From contig NZ_JAJFZN010000003.1 in the NCBI RefSeq assembly GCF_020731145.1, forward strand, positions 682,001 through 746,000: 64,000 nt of DNA. The letters run 5' to 3'. The position numbers and the translations under genes were made by a program. Shown here in pieces: positions 45,827-53,936 of this stretch. This DNA is from Sneathiella sp. HT1-7. Its GTDB lineage: Bacteria; Pseudomonadota; Alphaproteobacteria; Sneathiellales; Sneathiellaceae. Numbering within the stretch: the stretch's first letter is position 1; each line of letters opens with the position of its first letter. A model generated the notes under the pieces. It was given only the letters and a program-made list of their open reading frames with translations, was not told the DNA's origin and searched no databases.

Positions 45827-47059
45827 TTAGTCGGAAGCAATAGCTTGTTCAGAAGATAGATCCGCCCGTCGTTTATCAACAGCCTTGAAACGCAAGCTTA
45901 CCAGCCGGTTCAAATTGGTCAGCCCGTCGAGCAACCCCGGAATTATCACTTCTGATGGTTTCTTTTGCTGCGATAAATGGCGCAACGCTGTCAGCATTGT
46001 GTCGCCCGACCGCTCACCATCATCTACGAGGACACCAATCAGTCCGGCCTCTGCCGCACGGGTTGCCCGGATATATTGTTCCAGCCGCGGCACTGTGCGA
46101 GGTATGATGAGGGCGCGCTTGTTCATCGAGAGCACTTCGCAGAATGTATTGTATCCGCCCATGGCGACAACGGCAGTTGCCTCCTGCATCAGGCTTTCCA
46201 GGTGGCTATCAAAGGTAACGGCACGGACGCGGGGCAGTTGTTGTATTCGGTCGCGGAAACTGGCGCGGGTATCGGGCGGCATAAAGGGGCCCAGTACAAA
46301 GAGTGCGTTGAGTGGAGGTTGCCGGTCTCCCTCATAAGCGCGAAGGACCCAATCCGTCAGAACATCACCATCGCCGCCACCGCCGACCGTAATAAGAACG
46401 TAAGGCTCTGTCATTTCATCCAGAATGGCTGGTTGGGAAACGGCCGGGGGCGAGCGTCGCAGATACCCAGTATAGGTGATTTTCCGTTTGACGTTGGCAG
46501 GAATTTTGAGGCCGGTCAAAGGATTGTAGATCTGCTTGACACCAAAAATCCATATATCATCATAGATGTCCTCAAGCGCAGGCATGACATTCTTGCGCTC
46601 CCACTCCGGTTCCAGCAGGGAAGGATCATCCAAGACATCCCGAAGCCCGAGTACAAGATGAGTGCCTGACGCTTTCAGCATTTCCAACGTATCGGTGACT
46701 TCGCCTTTCAGGCCGTATGGCTCCTTGTCGACAATGAAAATATCCGGATCAAATGTTTCCGCTGTGTGCTGAATGATGGAGGCACGCATAGCCAGCGTCT
46801 GTTCGGTATTAATATGCAGGCTCAAGGATGTGTATTCCCCGTTCCGTAGCTTGATAATGCCGGGAATGCGGACAAAATCAACGCGGGCCTTGAAATCAAA
46901 ACTGCCGATGATGGGGGAGCCAGACAGGATGAGAACAGACAGGTTCTGGTTCTGCTCGACCAACGAGTTTGCCATAACCATGCAACGCCTTAAATGGCCG
47001 AGACCAAATGAGTCGTGGCTATAGATCAAGATGCGTCTTGCGCTTTCGATCTTGTTCAT
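45827..47059 (-). CDS. Predicted glycosyltransferase (COG4671-like, MurG/GT28 fold)
   Basis: A 410-residue protein with IYSHDSFGLGHLRRCMVMANSL at the N-terminus and LITVGGGGDGDVLTDW in the middle. Towards the C-terminus is AVVAMGGYNTFCEVLSMNKRALIIPRTVPRLEQYIRA, the GT-B nucleotide-sugar binding end. No membrane segment is visible, so it is cytoplasmic. The acceptor is unknown; exopolysaccharide or pilin glycosylation are possibilities from position only. The ATG at 47059 has GGAGG five bases upstream, unlike 47137. Confidence 0.82.
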   Translation of the reverse strand: MNKIESARRILIYSHDSFGLGHLRRCMVMANSLVEQNQNLSVLILSGSPIIGSFDFKARVDFVRIPGIIKLRNGEYTSLSLHINTEQTLAMRASIIQHTAETFDPDIFIVDKEPYGLKGEVTDTLEMLKASGTHLVLGLRDVLDDPSLLEPEWERKNVMPALEDIYDDIWIFGVKQIYNPLTGLKIPANVKRKITYTGYLRRSPPAVSQPAILDEMTEPYVLITVGGGGDGDVLTDWVLRAYEGDRQPPLNALFVLGPFMPPDTRASFRDRIQQLPRVRAVTFDSHLESLMQEATAVVAMGGYNTFCEVLSMNKRALIIPRTVPRLEQYIRATRAAEAGLIGVLVDDGERSGDTMLTALRHLSQQKKPSEVIIPGLLDGLTNLNRLVSLRFKAVDKRRADLSSEQAIASD

Positions 47060-47330
47060 GTCGGCCTCCGCTTGTTCTGGTTCGCATATACGGGGTTCCG
47101 GTGGATAGTTCAACTTTATATGTGAGTGCCGCAACAATTACATGAAGTTTTGCGTCTTCAAGATCATCAGAAGGAGCGTTTCAATCTGGACTGGTTCAGT
47201 CAAAAATTATTCCTTCACATATCAGGTGATTCTTTAAAACTATTTAAACGAGCGGGTAAAAATATCAAAAAAATACACCAATAAAGAGCTTATGTGGTAA
47301 ATTAAAGCACGCTAATGTATAAAAAAAGAG

Positions 47331-47364
47331 TATTAACTATAATAAATTTCAATATTAACTATAA
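47331..47364. repeat. 12-base direct repeat, 22-base spacing
   Basis: TATTAACTATAA occurs at 47331-47342 and again at 47353-47364. The spacing of 22 bases is about two helical turns, as expected for a regulator binding tandem sites on one DNA face. The TTAAC core resembles a CtrA half-site, but the canonical TTAA-N7-TTAA spacing is absent. Confidence 0.5.
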
Positions 47365-47611
47365 ATAATAGATAAAATTACTGACAAGGTGATTAAAATT
47401 TTTAATATAAAAAATCCCAGAAAATGGAAAATATCAATTAAAATAAGATGTTAATAAACATAGAAATGTAAGTGTAGTTTTTTGGTTAATTTTGTAGTGT
47501 GCTTCGTAAAATCTGAAGTAGGAATAGGCGTCGTCAGCAAAGTAAATTTTGTAATCTCTAGTAAGAGATGCCTCCTTCCTTATGATTTTCAGATCAATAA
47601 CAATTCATGAG

Positions 47612-47644
47612 GGTGCATTTCTGTCTTGATAGATTTAATGCACC
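47612..47644 (+). promoter_or_regulatory. Leader hairpin or operator directly upstream of flp
   Basis: Perfect arms GGTGCATT (47612-47619) and AATGCACC (47637-47644) enclose 17 bases and end about 11 bases before the strong GAGGAGGGG ribosome binding site of flp. It may be an mRNA-stabilising 5' hairpin or a repressor site. Confidence 0.5.
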
Positions 47645-47672
47645 AAAATTTTATAGAGGAGGGGTTAAGAGT

Positions 47673-47858
47673 ATGAAAAAAATCCTTAGCGATCTTATAA
47701 GAGATGAAAGTGGTGTCACGGCCGTCGAATATGCGTTGATGGCGGCAGCCGCGGCAGCTGTTGTTGGCGTTGCCGGATCGGCGTTTTATACAAAAATTCA
47801 AACAGCCTTTAACGCCATTGATCTTTCCGGATCTAGTGGTAGTGGTAGCACTAACTAG
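47673..47858 (+). CDS. flp: Flp/Fap-type pilin (prepilin)
   Basis: A 61-residue type IVb prepilin, the building block of the Tad pilus. The leader ends at DESG, followed by VTAVEYALMAAAAAAVVG, giving the Glu5-Tyr6 pair after the processing Gly and then the hydrophobic core. The C-terminus is Ser/Gly-rich (SGSSGSGSTN). The ATG at 47673 follows GAGGAGGGG; the longer frame from 47607 is untranslated leader. It should be cut by the prepilin peptidase encoded next. Confidence 0.93.
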   Translation: MKKILSDLIRDESGVTAVEYALMAAAAAAVVGVAGSAFYTKIQTAFNAIDLSGSSGSGSTN

Positions 47859-47875
47859 ATTTCAGTAACCAATTA

Positions 47876-47904
47876 CCTCCCGGCCGGTTTTTCGTGCCGG
47901 GAGG
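47876..47904 (+). promoter_or_regulatory. Intercistronic hairpin between flp and cpaA that masks the cpaA ribosome binding site
   Basis: Arms CCTCCCGGC (47876-47884) and GCCGGGAGG (47896-47904) form a 9-base-pair GC-rich stem with an 11-base loop. No T run follows, so it is not a classic terminator. The 3' arm contains GGGAGG, part of the GGGAGGAG site for cpaA (ATG 47916). The structure could protect flp mRNA and lower translation of the assembly genes. Confidence 0.65.
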
Positions 47905-47915
47905 AGTAAGGTACC

Positions 47916-48416
47916 ATGTCCCCCATTTATCCCATTTTGGCAATTTTACTGCTCTGGCTGGCCGCCTATACTGATCTTACGCGCCGCTTGATCCGCAACT
48001 GGATATCCGTCGCACTGTTGCTGCTTTTTATTCTCTATGCAACGTTCCCAGTTATTCCTCTGGACATTATTGACCATGTCATTTGGGCAGTCGCGCTGTT
48101 TGCTTTGTTACTGATCGGCTTTGTTTTCGGTAAAGTCGGCGGCGGCGACGTTAAGCTGGCGACTGTTGTCATGCTTTGGATCGGCCCCAAAGCGGGGCCT
48201 GAGTTTTTTGTTATTACCGCTCTTTGTGGAGGTATTCTCGCCCTCTTTATCGTAATGCCGATTTTAAGTTTAATGCGCGAATGGGCGATTGCACCGTTCA
48301 TAAAAACTGGAATGGTAAGTGAGGAGGGCGCTTCTCCCACCGTGCCCTACGGTGTTGCCATCGCGGCGGGCGGTACGGTGGCACTTTACAAAACCTATTT
48401 GAACGGTATCGGGTGA
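47916..48416 (+). CDS. cpaA: Tad prepilin peptidase (A24 family)
   Basis: A 166-residue membrane aspartic peptidase that cuts Flp and pseudopilin leaders. The two active Asp residues lie in AYTDLTRRLIRN and GKVGGGDVKL. Most of the chain is transmembrane, and the methylase domain found in PilD is absent, as in CpaA/TadV. Its stop lies just before cpaB. Confidence 0.92.
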   Translation: MSPIYPILAILLLWLAAYTDLTRRLIRNWISVALLLLFILYATFPVIPLDIIDHVIWAVALFALLLIGFVFGKVGGGDVKLATVVMLWIGPKAGPEFFVITALCGGILALFIVMPILSLMREWAIAPFIKTGMVSEEGASPTVPYGVAIAAGGTVALYKTYLNGIG

Positions 48417-48421
48417 TTGCA

Positions 48422-49282
48422 ATGAGAAGTTTTACCTTCATCCTTCTCGCTGCCCTGTTCCTGGGGTCTGCTGCCTATCTTGGAAATAAGTATCTATTTG
48501 AGCCTGCGAAAAGCACTCCTTCAGCGGGCCAAGCTGTTGCGCAAGCATCCAGTATATGGGCACTCCGACTCGTGAAGGATGTAAATCGGGGCGACATTCT
48601 CGAAAAGGGCCAGATGACCTGGGACCTTTTGCCGCGCGGCCAAACAGGAAAGCATCTGTTCATTCGCGAACAAACTGATCTTGGTGATTGGCAGGGAGCG
48701 GCTTTTACGCAATCGCTGAAAAAGGGTGTCTATCTTCAGGAAGTGCATCTTGTCCGTCCGACTGAAGCGGATCATCTCAAGACATTGCTGACGGCTGGGT
48801 TGCGCGCGCGTCCTATGGCTATTGAAAATCTTGGTGACTTCAAACATTTGCGTCCCGGTGACTATGTCGACCTGATCGTAACCTATGTTACGCCCGTCCA
48901 TGCGGCGCGAGCCGGGGAAACGGTTGTCAAAACCATATTAGAGAGTCGCCGTATCATTGCTGTGGAGACAGCGCCTGTGACCAAGGTAATTAATAACGCC
49001 ATAAGATCATCGGAGACTTTGACTCTGGCGCTGTCCCCGACCGATGTTGAACTTGTATCCATGGCAGAAACAATTGGTAAGTTGCGGATATCCTTGCGGG
49101 GAGAAACGGGTTCCAATGAATATTTGGAGAGGCCCGCAAAAGCAGCTTTTTCAGCGAGCGACCTCTTTCCAGAGCTGAAACAGGTTCCGCCAGCAGTTCT
49201 TCAGCGTCACGCCCGGGATGTACGGATAATGCGCGGCGGAGAAACCACTGTCGTTACCCTGTCGCCGGTTGCAGGAAAATAG
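48422..49282 (+). CDS. cpaB: Tad pilus assembly protein CpaB (RcpC)
   Basis: A 286-residue protein with an N-terminal membrane anchor and a SAF-like domain (VNRGDILEKGQMTWDLLP, then a region including RPMAIENLGDFKHLRPGDYVDLIVTY). It is a periplasmic factor thought to stabilise the secretin. The ATG at 48422 is preferred to the GTG at 48413, which overlaps the cpaA stop. Confidence 0.88.
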   Translation: MRSFTFILLAALFLGSAAYLGNKYLFEPAKSTPSAGQAVAQASSIWALRLVKDVNRGDILEKGQMTWDLLPRGQTGKHLFIREQTDLGDWQGAAFTQSLKKGVYLQEVHLVRPTEADHLKTLLTAGLRARPMAIENLGDFKHLRPGDYVDLIVTYVTPVHAARAGETVVKTILESRRIIAVETAPVTKVINNAIRSSETLTLALSPTDVELVSMAETIGKLRISLRGETGSNEYLERPAKAAFSASDLFPELKQVPPAVLQRHARDVRIMRGGETTVVTLSPVAGK

Positions 49283-49288
49283 GGGACC

Positions 49289-50695
49289 ATGATGAAGAAC
49301 AGCCTACAGAAAATTGGTTACATATTCCTGATGCTGGCGGTTTTTCTCATGTTTTCGGCTCCCTCCGGCTACGCTCGCGCCACCGAAGACAGGACGCCTT
49401 TGTCACTCGATGTGAACCAGGGCCATCTTATCCCGCTTAATGTTCCTGTCTCAGAGGTGCTGGTGACAAATCCCTCGATCGCGGATATCCAGATTACAGC
49501 TTCCAATGGGCTCTTCGTGTTTGGTAAAGCGCCTGGGCGGACACATGTTATGGCGCTCGGGGCGGGTGGTGCGATATTGTACGATCAGTCTGTTACCGTT
49601 ACGCGCGATCTTGTAACGCTCTCAAAGCTTCTTTCCGAACAGTTCCCAAAGAGTAACCTTTCAGTTCAATCCAGTCCGGGCCGCATTCTTCTTTCCGGCA
49701 TGGCTCGCACCCCTATGCAGGCAGAGCAGATTACCTCCGTCGTTCGAGGGTTTCTGGGAGAGGGGGAGGAAATTGTCAACCGAATGGAACTGCTGGCGCC
49801 GTCTCAGGTGAATATCAGGGTACGTATTGTCGAAATGAACCGGGAGGCTACAAAGAACCTTGGTATTAACTGGGATGTGTTGTTGAACCCGGGGTCGCTC
49901 GCGATTGGGTTAATCACTAATCGCTGGCCGTCGGCGATTGGTAACGCGTTGATCCCGAGTTCCGCGATTTCCGGCGTTGGTGGGAGTGGCCTGCTTGGGT
50001 ATCGTGGCAGTCAGGGTTCTGTTTCCGCCGTTATTGATGCGTTGGCCGAGGAAAACCTCATTACGGTTCTGGCGGAGCCGAATCTAACTTCCCGCTCCGG
50101 TGAAACCGCAAGTTTTTTCGCTGGTGGGGAATTTCCGATACCGGTTTCCGCAAATGAGGACCAGGTGACAATCGAGTTTAAGAAATTCGGCGTTATTCTC
50201 GATATCACCCCGACAGTGCTCTCGGATCAGCGGATTGGCATTCATATCCGGCCCGAGGTGAGTGAGATTTCCGAAGTTGGCGCGGTTGTCGTCAACGACT
50301 TTCAGATACCCGGCATTGCCGTTCGCCGCACTGAGGCAACGATTGAGCTTGGCAGTGGACAGAGTTTTGCGGTGGCGGGTTTGTTGCAGAACCAGACCAG
50401 AAACATCGTCAATGAGGTCCCCTGGTTGGCCGACCTGGCCGTGTTGGGGCCGCTGTTCCGATCCAGCCGTTATCAGAAGATGGAAACGGAACTTGTCATT
50501 ATTGCGACGGCAAATATTGTTACGCCCCGCGATGGATCTCTGTTTGCAAGCCCAGCGGATAAATATCGACCAACCGATCTTTCAGAGAAAATGACGACGG
50601 GCAAGCTTGCCCTCCCGACGCTGGCGCCGGAAATCCCAAATATCAAGGGACAGGATGGCCTGACCCTTAAAGGGCCGGTTGGCTATATTTATTGA
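49289..50695 (+). CDS. cpaC: Tad secretin CpaC (RcpA)
   Basis: A 468-residue outer-membrane secretin through which the pilus passes. After a signal peptide come a pilus-secretin N-terminal domain (LDVNQGHLIPLNVPVSEVLVTNPSIADI), a BON-like segment, and the secretin core. The core includes LAEPNLTSRSGETASFFAGGEFPIPV and ETELVIIATANIVTP. It is tightly placed between cpaB and cpaD. Confidence 0.93.
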   Translation: MMKNSLQKIGYIFLMLAVFLMFSAPSGYARATEDRTPLSLDVNQGHLIPLNVPVSEVLVTNPSIADIQITASNGLFVFGKAPGRTHVMALGAGGAILYDQSVTVTRDLVTLSKLLSEQFPKSNLSVQSSPGRILLSGMARTPMQAEQITSVVRGFLGEGEEIVNRMELLAPSQVNIRVRIVEMNREATKNLGINWDVLLNPGSLAIGLITNRWPSAIGNALIPSSAISGVGGSGLLGYRGSQGSVSAVIDALAEENLITVLAEPNLTSRSGETASFFAGGEFPIPVSANEDQVTIEFKKFGVILDITPTVLSDQRIGIHIRPEVSEISEVGAVVVNDFQIPGIAVRRTEATIELGSGQSFAVAGLLQNQTRNIVNEVPWLADLAVLGPLFRSSRYQKMETELVIIATANIVTPRDGSLFASPADKYRPTDLSEKMTTGKLALPTLAPEIPNIKGQDGLTLKGPVGYIY

Positions 50696-50714
50696 GGAAG
50701 AGAAAGGCGCCAGA

Positions 50715-51347
50715 ATGCGACGTTTTATTACAGGCGGTATTCTTGTTTTATCCGCGCTCGGCCTGTTAGGTGGCTGCGGTGGACCGGAGGCTTCGGGTCA
50801 AATTCCGCAAAGTCTCGCAAATTCCAAATTGCTGAACCAGAGCTATCGCATCTCTTTCTTTGAGGACTGGGCGGATCACTCGATAAAGACCTCAGACGGT
50901 CTTAAATTATCTGATTTTCTGCAAAATTTGCGGCAAGACCCTCCTGGATATTTGCGACTTCAGCCACGAGGGACAGTGCTCTCGGAAGAAATGATTTTCC
51001 AGTTATTGGAGCAATCGGATATTTACCGCTATAGCGCCGTGGAAATTGCACCGGTTGCTCCAGCAGGGACGGAGGAGAATTCTGTTCTCGAAATAGAGCT
51101 AACCTATTATGCCTATACACTTCAGAACTGCGGCGCTTATCTAGATCGCCGGTTGGTTGATCACGAGGCCTGGAAAACGCCAGGGTTTGGCTGCGCGGTC
51201 AATCACAATCGTCTGGTAAGTCTTGTTCGTCCGGGAAATGCCAGATCAGGCGGTTATCTGGCGCCCCCTCTCGCCCGCTCACAGGTAAAGGCCATTACGA
51301 CATATCAGGCGCTTCCCCCAACGCCATTTCCCCCCGCAAATAAATAG
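50715..51347 (+). CDS. cpaD: Tad pilus lipoprotein CpaD
   Basis: A 210-residue protein with a lipoprotein signal (ALGLLGGCGG), so Cys is lipidated and the protein is in the outer membrane or periplasm. The C-terminal AVNHNRLVSLVRPGN resembles the CpaD core (GCAxxxNLAxMVAxPxD), though Leu-Ala is changed. It supports secretin assembly. The ATG at 50715 starts the signal peptide; the frame from 50679 overlaps cpaC. Confidence 0.85.
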   Translation: MRRFITGGILVLSALGLLGGCGGPEASGQIPQSLANSKLLNQSYRISFFEDWADHSIKTSDGLKLSDFLQNLRQDPPGYLRLQPRGTVLSEEMIFQLLEQSDIYRYSAVEIAPVAPAGTEENSVLEIELTYYAYTLQNCGAYLDRRLVDHEAWKTPGFGCAVNHNRLVSLVRPGNARSGGYLAPPLARSQVKAITTYQALPPTPFPPANK

Positions 51348-51361
51348 ACTGGATACAGAAG

Positions 51362-52582
51362 ATGCCGGCACGGAATACGCCTGAAATTGTAACCTTTCCA
51401 AACGCGGACGGCGCAAACACATCGGTCGCCGCCTATGTCGCGGATCGGGAGACGGAAAAGCAACTCAATGATCTGTTGCCGAAATGGGGCTATGACAAGG
51501 CGCAAATAAAGCGCGGTTCCTTAAGTGATGTGATCCGTGACTACAGCGAAAAAAACATGCCGACAGTGCTGATTGTCGATATATCCAAGGTCGCGTTACC
51601 GCTTTCTGATTTGCAGAACCTAGCGGATATCTGCCCTCCGCGGGTGAAGGTGGTCGTGCTGGGAACCGAGGACAACGTCGGTCTATATCGCGACTTAATG
51701 GAAATTGGAGTAACAGATTATTTGGTTAAGCCAGTGCCAAGTGATTTACTCTTTCGTGCTGTTGCCCGGGCGAGCGGTCGTCTCGCGGCGCGCAATCCCG
51801 AACCTCGCGCGGGAAAGTCCGTAGCTGTATTTGGCGTGCGCGGTGGTGTGGGGGCGACTACGGCTGTTCTTAATTTAGGATGGCTGCTCGCTAATCACTA
51901 TAATCGCCATGTCATGCTGGCCGATCTCAATCTCACGTCAGGAACGCTCGCCCTGGAAATGGGGGTGGAACCGGCATCCGGCCTAGCTGACCTTCTGACA
52001 GGTCCTGATCGGATCGATAATGTTTTTGTTGATCGTGCCACACGGGAGGTGGAAGAGCGGCTCAAGTTATTGGCCTCTGAAACGGATTTTGCTGCCGCTC
52101 CTGTTTATAACGCGGATGCCGTCGCGCAGTTGGTGCAGCATTTACGAAGCCGCTATCATTTTATTATCCAAGATGTGGACCGGGCGTCGATCGAGACTGC
52201 GATGACGGTGCTCCAAAATGCAGATGTCCGGGTGTTGGTGATGGATTCAACATTGGCCTCAGTAAGGGATGCTGCACGGATATTCAAAGTCCTGAAAACT
52301 GAGGGGGAAGAAAAAAAATCTCTTCTTGTTCTCAATAGATCGCGGGCGCGTATCCGGGGCGATGTGCCATTGGAAAAAATTTGCCGATTTGTTGATCATC
52401 CGATTGATATTGTCATCCCGTTTGAGAAGAAAAAACTCGCACTTGCCAGCCTGAACGCTGAACCGGTCGTCCGTCAAAAATTACCAATCACTGATGCCTA
52501 CCACAGATTGGCGGCGGAACTGATCGGTCGGAAGGCCAAAGCACGCCGCCTAGGCTGGTTTGCGGGCAGAAAGGGGGCATAG
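51362..52582 (+). CDS. cpaE: Tad pilus localisation ATPase-like protein CpaE (TadZ)
   Basis: A 406-residue protein. The N-terminal ~140 residues are a receiver-like domain (VLIVDISKVALPLSDL, VVVLGTEDNVGLYRDLMEIGVTDYLVKP) and the rest is a MinD/ParA-like fold. The deviant Walker A reads FGVRGGVGATT, lacking both lysines normally used for ATP. CpaE/TadZ proteins mark the pole where the pilus is built. It ends one base before the cpaF GTG. Confidence 0.9.
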   Translation: MPARNTPEIVTFPNADGANTSVAAYVADRETEKQLNDLLPKWGYDKAQIKRGSLSDVIRDYSEKNMPTVLIVDISKVALPLSDLQNLADICPPRVKVVVLGTEDNVGLYRDLMEIGVTDYLVKPVPSDLLFRAVARASGRLAARNPEPRAGKSVAVFGVRGGVGATTAVLNLGWLLANHYNRHVMLADLNLTSGTLALEMGVEPASGLADLLTGPDRIDNVFVDRATREVEERLKLLASETDFAAAPVYNADAVAQLVQHLRSRYHFIIQDVDRASIETAMTVLQNADVRVLVMDSTLASVRDAARIFKVLKTEGEEKKSLLVLNRSRARIRGDVPLEKICRFVDHPIDIVIPFEKKKLALASLNAEPVVRQKLPITDAYHRLAAELIGRKAKARRLGWFAGRKGA

Positions 52583-52583
52583 A

Positions 52584-53936
52584 GTGTTTGGCCGCAAAAT
52601 AGAAAATGAAAGGGTCGGCAGCCTCGCCAATTCGGAAGAGGTGTTTGTTAGTCAGGCGACGTCAACGGAGAGGGAGTTTGACGTTCCGCCGGAACTTATT
52701 GAACGTGTGAGAAAGCAGTTCTTTAACCGCATCGATCCGACCGCGGCTTCTACCATGCCACCCGATGAACTCTCGCTCCGGATTACCGAGGCGGTCTCCA
52801 AGATCGTTGACGAGGAAAAGCTTCAGGTCAACTGGATGGAGCAAAGCGCCATCGCACGGGAACTTTTTGACGATATCGTTGGTATAGGTCCGATTGAAAA
52901 CCTGCTCTCCGACCCGAGAGTGACGGACATTCTGGTGAATGGGTCTGATACGGTCTATGTAGAGCGGGATGGGCGGTTGGAGCTTACCAGCTATAAATTT
53001 CGCGATGAGGATCATGTGCTGGAAGTGGCGCGCCGCATTGCCGCCTCCGTGGGGCGGCGGGTTGATGAGGCAAACCCCATGGTAGATGCGCGCCTGAAAG
53101 ACGGTAGCCGCGTTAATGTGATCGCGCCGCCCTTGTCAGTTTACGGAACGATTATATCTATCCGCAAATTCTCAAAGCAATTCATGAGCCTGAAGGATTT
53201 ATGTGCCGGTGGTTCCTGTTCGACCGCCATGGCCCGTTTCCTTGAAATTGCGGCTCGGTGCCGACTTAATATTCTGGTTTCCGGTGGAACCGGGTCGGGC
53301 AAGACGACTTTGCTGAATGCGTTGTCGGGATTGATTGACGAAAATGAACGGATCGTCACGATTGAAGATGCGGCGGAAATTGCCCTGCAACGCCCGCATG
53401 TGGTGAGCTTAGAGACCCGCCAGCGCAATACAGAGGGAACCGGGGATGTCTCTCAACGGGATCTCTTGCGTAACAGCCTGCGGATGCGGCCCGACCGGAT
53501 CATCATAGGCGAAGTTCGCGGCTCGGAAGTTTACGACATGCTGCAGGCGATGAATACGGGACATGATGGCTCCATGTCGACCATTCATGCCAATAGCGCC
53601 CGCGACGCGCTGCTGCGCCTCGAAAACCTGATGCTCTCAACACTGTCAAACTATCAGAGTCGCGGTGCCCGACAGCAAATTTCCAGTGCCCTTGACCTTG
53701 TGATCCATGTTGAACGTGGAGCGAATGGGCAGCGCTTCATTCGGGAAATATCCGAGATTGTCGCCCTTGAGGCAGATGTGATCTCCAGCCAGACTCTATT
53801 CGAGTATGCTGAGGATGCAGATCATCCTGAGCAGGATAGTTCCGCGTTCCGCTATACCGGTGGGCGACCGCATTTTGAGGAGAAAATTGCCAAATTCGGA
53901 TTAGGGGAGGAATTGCAGGAGGCACTTCGCCCATGA
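52584..53936 (+). CDS. cpaF: Tad pilus secretion ATPase CpaF (TadA)
   Basis: A 450-residue hexameric ATPase that drives pilin assembly. Walker A is SGGTGSGKTTLLN, Walker B DRIIIGEVRG, and the box between them contains DAAEIALQRPHVVSLETR. GHDGSMSTIHANS is also typical. The start is GTG at 52584 after AAAGGGGG; the frame from 52560 would run into cpaE. The TGA overlaps the tadB ATG. Confidence 0.96.
   Translation: MFGRKIENERVGSLANSEEVFVSQATSTEREFDVPPELIERVRKQFFNRIDPTAASTMPPDELSLRITEAVSKIVDEEKLQVNWMEQSAIARELFDDIVGIGPIENLLSDPRVTDILVNGSDTVYVERDGRLELTSYKFRDEDHVLEVARRIAASVGRRVDEANPMVDARLKDGSRVNVIAPPLSVYGTIISIRKFSKQFMSLKDLCAGGSCSTAMARFLEIAARCRLNILVSGGTGSGKTTLLNALSGLIDENERIVTIEDAAEIALQRPHVVSLETRQRNTEGTGDVSQRDLLRNSLRMRPDRIIIGEVRGSEVYDMLQAMNTGHDGSMSTIHANSARDALLRLENLMLSTLSNYQSRGARQQISSALDLVIHVERGANGQRFIREISEIVALEADVISSQTLFEYAEDADHPEQDSSAFRYTGGRPHFEEKIAKFGLGEELQEALRP

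Larger units (their letters stand above)
47060..47672. other. AT-rich 613-base intergenic region upstream of the Tad/Flp locus
   Basis: No gene is visible. The 180 bases from 47281 to 47460 contain only about 19 percent G+C by count, against a mixed, GC-richer surrounding. It holds a 12-base direct repeat (47331 and 47353) and, near its end, an 8-base inverted repeat leading into the flp ribosome binding site. It must contain the flp promoter. Such AT-rich upstream regions are typical targets for H-NS- or MucR-like silencers, but that is inference. Confidence 0.6.

Noticed and set aside
47331-47364. Direct repeat as canonical CtrA boxes
   Set aside because: The TTAA cores are 22 bases apart and the TTAA-N7-TTAA spacing is not met.
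47138-47672. AT-rich stretch as a sign of a mobile element or replication origin
   Set aside because: No transposase, integrase, terminal repeats, DnaA-box cluster or replication gene was seen; a promoter region for flp explains it.
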